Assembly: GCA_963277665.1 (NCBI GenBank)
Contig: OY728152.1
Coordinates: forward strand, 1,182,292,357-1,182,356,356
Source of the DNA: Viscum album
Taxonomy: Eukaryota; Streptophyta; Magnoliopsida; Santalales; Viscaceae
Reading direction: 5' to 3'
Length of the DNA stretch: 64,000 nt
Shown here one piece after another: positions 61,870 to 64,000 of the stretch; positions within the stretch are counted from its first letter, which is position 1; the number at the start of each line of letters is the position of its first letter. A program made the translations under genes and the position numbers. The notes beneath the pieces were generated by a model. That model saw nothing but the letters and a program-made list of their open reading frames with translations. It made no database searches and was not told where the DNA came from.

Positions 61870-64000
61870 TGTAACATCACAGGAAAATAAAGAATATGAA
61901 ATTTTCATATTTATTAATATTTGTGAATAAAATATCAATATTACTTTAAAGGGGATGCTATGTTCGATGGCATACCCAACATGCAACAATGAGTTTCCTT
62001 GAAATCTTACGTTGCACACTAATAATATAATAATATTATTTTAAATGGTAGTTAACGCCTAGCCATTGTAATGGAGGGAATGAAAAAAACTAACTACAAA
62101 ATGATTATATATGTTTTTCAAATATTTTTAATTTTATCAAATAAATGTTAGAGGATTAAAATGCGAATGAATCCAATTTTAAGCGTAAATATTCTAATAT
62201 TTTTGAAAAGGTCGATTAACCACCATTTTATGGAGAACGTTTTTTAAATCCACTTTATGAAAATTTTATATGTTAAATTGGAAGAAATAAAATCATTCTT
62301 TAGAATCGGGACATCAAAATTTAATTTTTGTTTGTTTTTGTGATTTTTTTTATAAAGTTCAATTTTAATGTATAAGTAAAAAATGTTGTATTTTAATTCA
62401 GAACCTTTTTTTTAATCCAATATATTTATATGATTAGATCACCTTTTTAATTGGTTTTGAAGTTCAATTAGAATATATTTTTTCCATTTAATCCAATGGT
62501 GGACATTGGAATTAATTTCACTTTGAAATTGGACTTAAAGTAGTGTCAATATTTTAAAAGATATTGTTTCTTAAAAACACGGTATTTGTTTTGACAATTG
62601 GAATTAATTATTAAATTAATTAATGCAACTTATAAGTTTTTAATTTTGTCAAATAGACATAATTTTTGAATTCAAAATATCAAATATAGCTTAGGGTGAA
62701 TTATTTGGTATTTTTCTGAAAAACTTCAATTTTGGATGAATACTGAAACCACTAAGTTGTAGTTAAAAAAATGATTTTTCGTTAAAATGAATCTTTACCA
62801 CTTATGTGATTTGATTTTCAAAAATCCAACATATATGGTTGTCATTAGTACATAAAATGTGGTTCAATGGGATGAAAATAATTTTTTTTGTGAATAGTAA
62901 CTTTTATGGTTTATTAATCGCGATCAAAGGTAATCAGTGTAATTTAAGGAAAAAATAATGTTATAATAATATGAAATTTCCATGACACATGTCCTACCCT
63001 TATTGTATGAGTCATGTCCGACCAATACAATACATGGTTCAAATTGGGGACCCCATGGAGCCACATGGGTAAGAAAATGAACTTAATAACTTTTTATTTA
63101 AAGTTAAAATAAAAATGTCATAAACATGTATTGGTTTACTAAAACAATTTTTACATGGGGTAATACAAGTAATATTTTTCACTATAAATTTTAATTAGAA
63201 ATATAATAAGATTTACTACATCATGATATTATTTCTATAATTTTTAGACATTAAATATATAAATTTATTTATGACACCATGATGATGCAACGATTACCAC
63301 ATTAATGAATGATTTAAATAAAATGAAAATATAAGGTAAACTCTTAGACTTAAACTTGTCCAAAACCTATTTTATGGGTGGATTTAGAACCCTTATCACC
63401 TTATCCTAGAAATATATCTTTTTGGGTCCTTTAAAATCCGATACTCGGTTTATAATAAAGAATCATTTTATAACATTCCAAGAGCGCCCCTCCTCCCTTT
63501 TATAAAAGGCCCCCAACTCTACCACCTTACCCACACCTCTCAAGCCATTGGCTCTGCAAAAATCTGCTCATTTCATCTATACACATCCCTATCTTCATTA
63601 TGGAAGCCTTACCTTTGGCAGAAGGCTCTTCATGAAACCCTTTTGGTTCAAACCAAGTGGAGTTACCCGATTTAAAGGTAATGCTTTCTCTTATATTCTT
63701 TTGTGTTATTTTTGATTCTCCAACCACATAAACTCTTTTTAATCCTTTATTTTGTAACAAAAACAGTATATTAAATATAATTGGATGTTTTTATTTTATG
63801 TATTCTATCTATACATATACACACCTCCATCAAATGGTAAAATAACATACTGTTTCTATGGGTGGCGAATTACTGTCTCACGAAATGAGGATTGTTAAAT
63901 ATTCTTTTAACACCTATCTTGGTTTCCATTATGATGAAACTATATTTTATATATGATATATAAGGTATTTATGTTTTCTATAATCTTCTGTATTTTATAT
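61870..64000 (+). repeat. LTR-C: third, very diverged LARD-family LTR, truncated by window end
   Basis: tgtaacatcacagg at about 61870 fits the LARD LTR start. The body aligns collinearly with LARD-A: the gatgaatactgaaacc region near 62736 with gatgaatagtgaaa near 10770, tttatttatgacaccatgat near 63266 with 11454, a ttataaaagg promoter with C/T-rich leader near 63480-63560, and a CGTACG-box relic (attactgtctcac) near 63870. The start is approximate because extra bases may be present near the 5' end. The rest lies outside the window. Confidence 0.65.

Overview
The window is AT-rich plant nuclear DNA made almost entirely of nested LTR retrotransposons. I found no intact cellular gene and no rRNA, tRNA gene or CRISPR array. 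The element types (a chromodomain Ty3/gypsy element with 3.3 kb LTRs, a Sirevirus-like Ty1/copia element with an env-like ORF, and a non-autonomous family with 4.1-4.4 kb LTRs) point to a large-genome flowering plant. The species cannot be read from the sequence.

Nesting, outermost first, each step supported by a perfect 5-bp target-site duplication (TSD). (0) Old repetitive flank at 1-9992, continuing at 54545-61869. It contains a very diverged direct repeat with a period of about 7.1 kb once the insertions are removed. (1) LARD-A, + orientation, 9993-54539, TSD ttgat. It is an old non-autonomous element with about 4.45 kb LTRs and a 2.4 kb interior. (2) A Ty3/gypsy chromovirus (Tekay/Del-like), + orientation, 17700-50969, TSD ctata, inserted in the 3' LTR of LARD-A. 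Its LTRs differ at about one base in five. (3a) A Ty1/copia Sirevirus-like element, - orientation, 23903-34941, TSD cgtag, inserted in the gypsy RNase H region. Its LTRs differ by about 2% by eye. (3b) LARD-B, - orientation, 35855-46622, TSD gactc, inserted in the gypsy integrase. Its two 4.1 kb LTRs differ by only about 0.6% by eye. At the right edge (about 61870-64000) a third, very diverged LTR of the LARD family begins and runs out of the window.

The gypsy pol gene can be followed across both insertions: RT (22.9-23.9 kb), RNase H (34.9-35.3 kb), integrase N-terminal part (35.5-35.85 kb), integrase remainder (46.6-47.4 kb) and chromodomain (47.4-47.6 kb). It is full of stops and its RT active site is lost. 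The copia gag-pol is one continuous frame (33234-28423) broken only by four nonsense codons. It is followed by an env-like ORF (28165-26060) broken by one in-frame stop.

The most interesting system is the LARD family. It has giant LTRs, a reduced gag with three zinc knuckles, only the last few codons of a Ty3/gypsy pol, and a 114-bp antisense tRNA-like (A box/B box) module kept at the same length in the old and the young copy. Its LTRs carry a GC-rich CGTACG-containing box repeated every 190-210 bp. The family transposed at this locus in at least two widely separated periods, so it must use proteins made by another element. LARD-A and LARD-B lie in opposite orientation, giving about 4 kb inverted repeats around the middle of the window.
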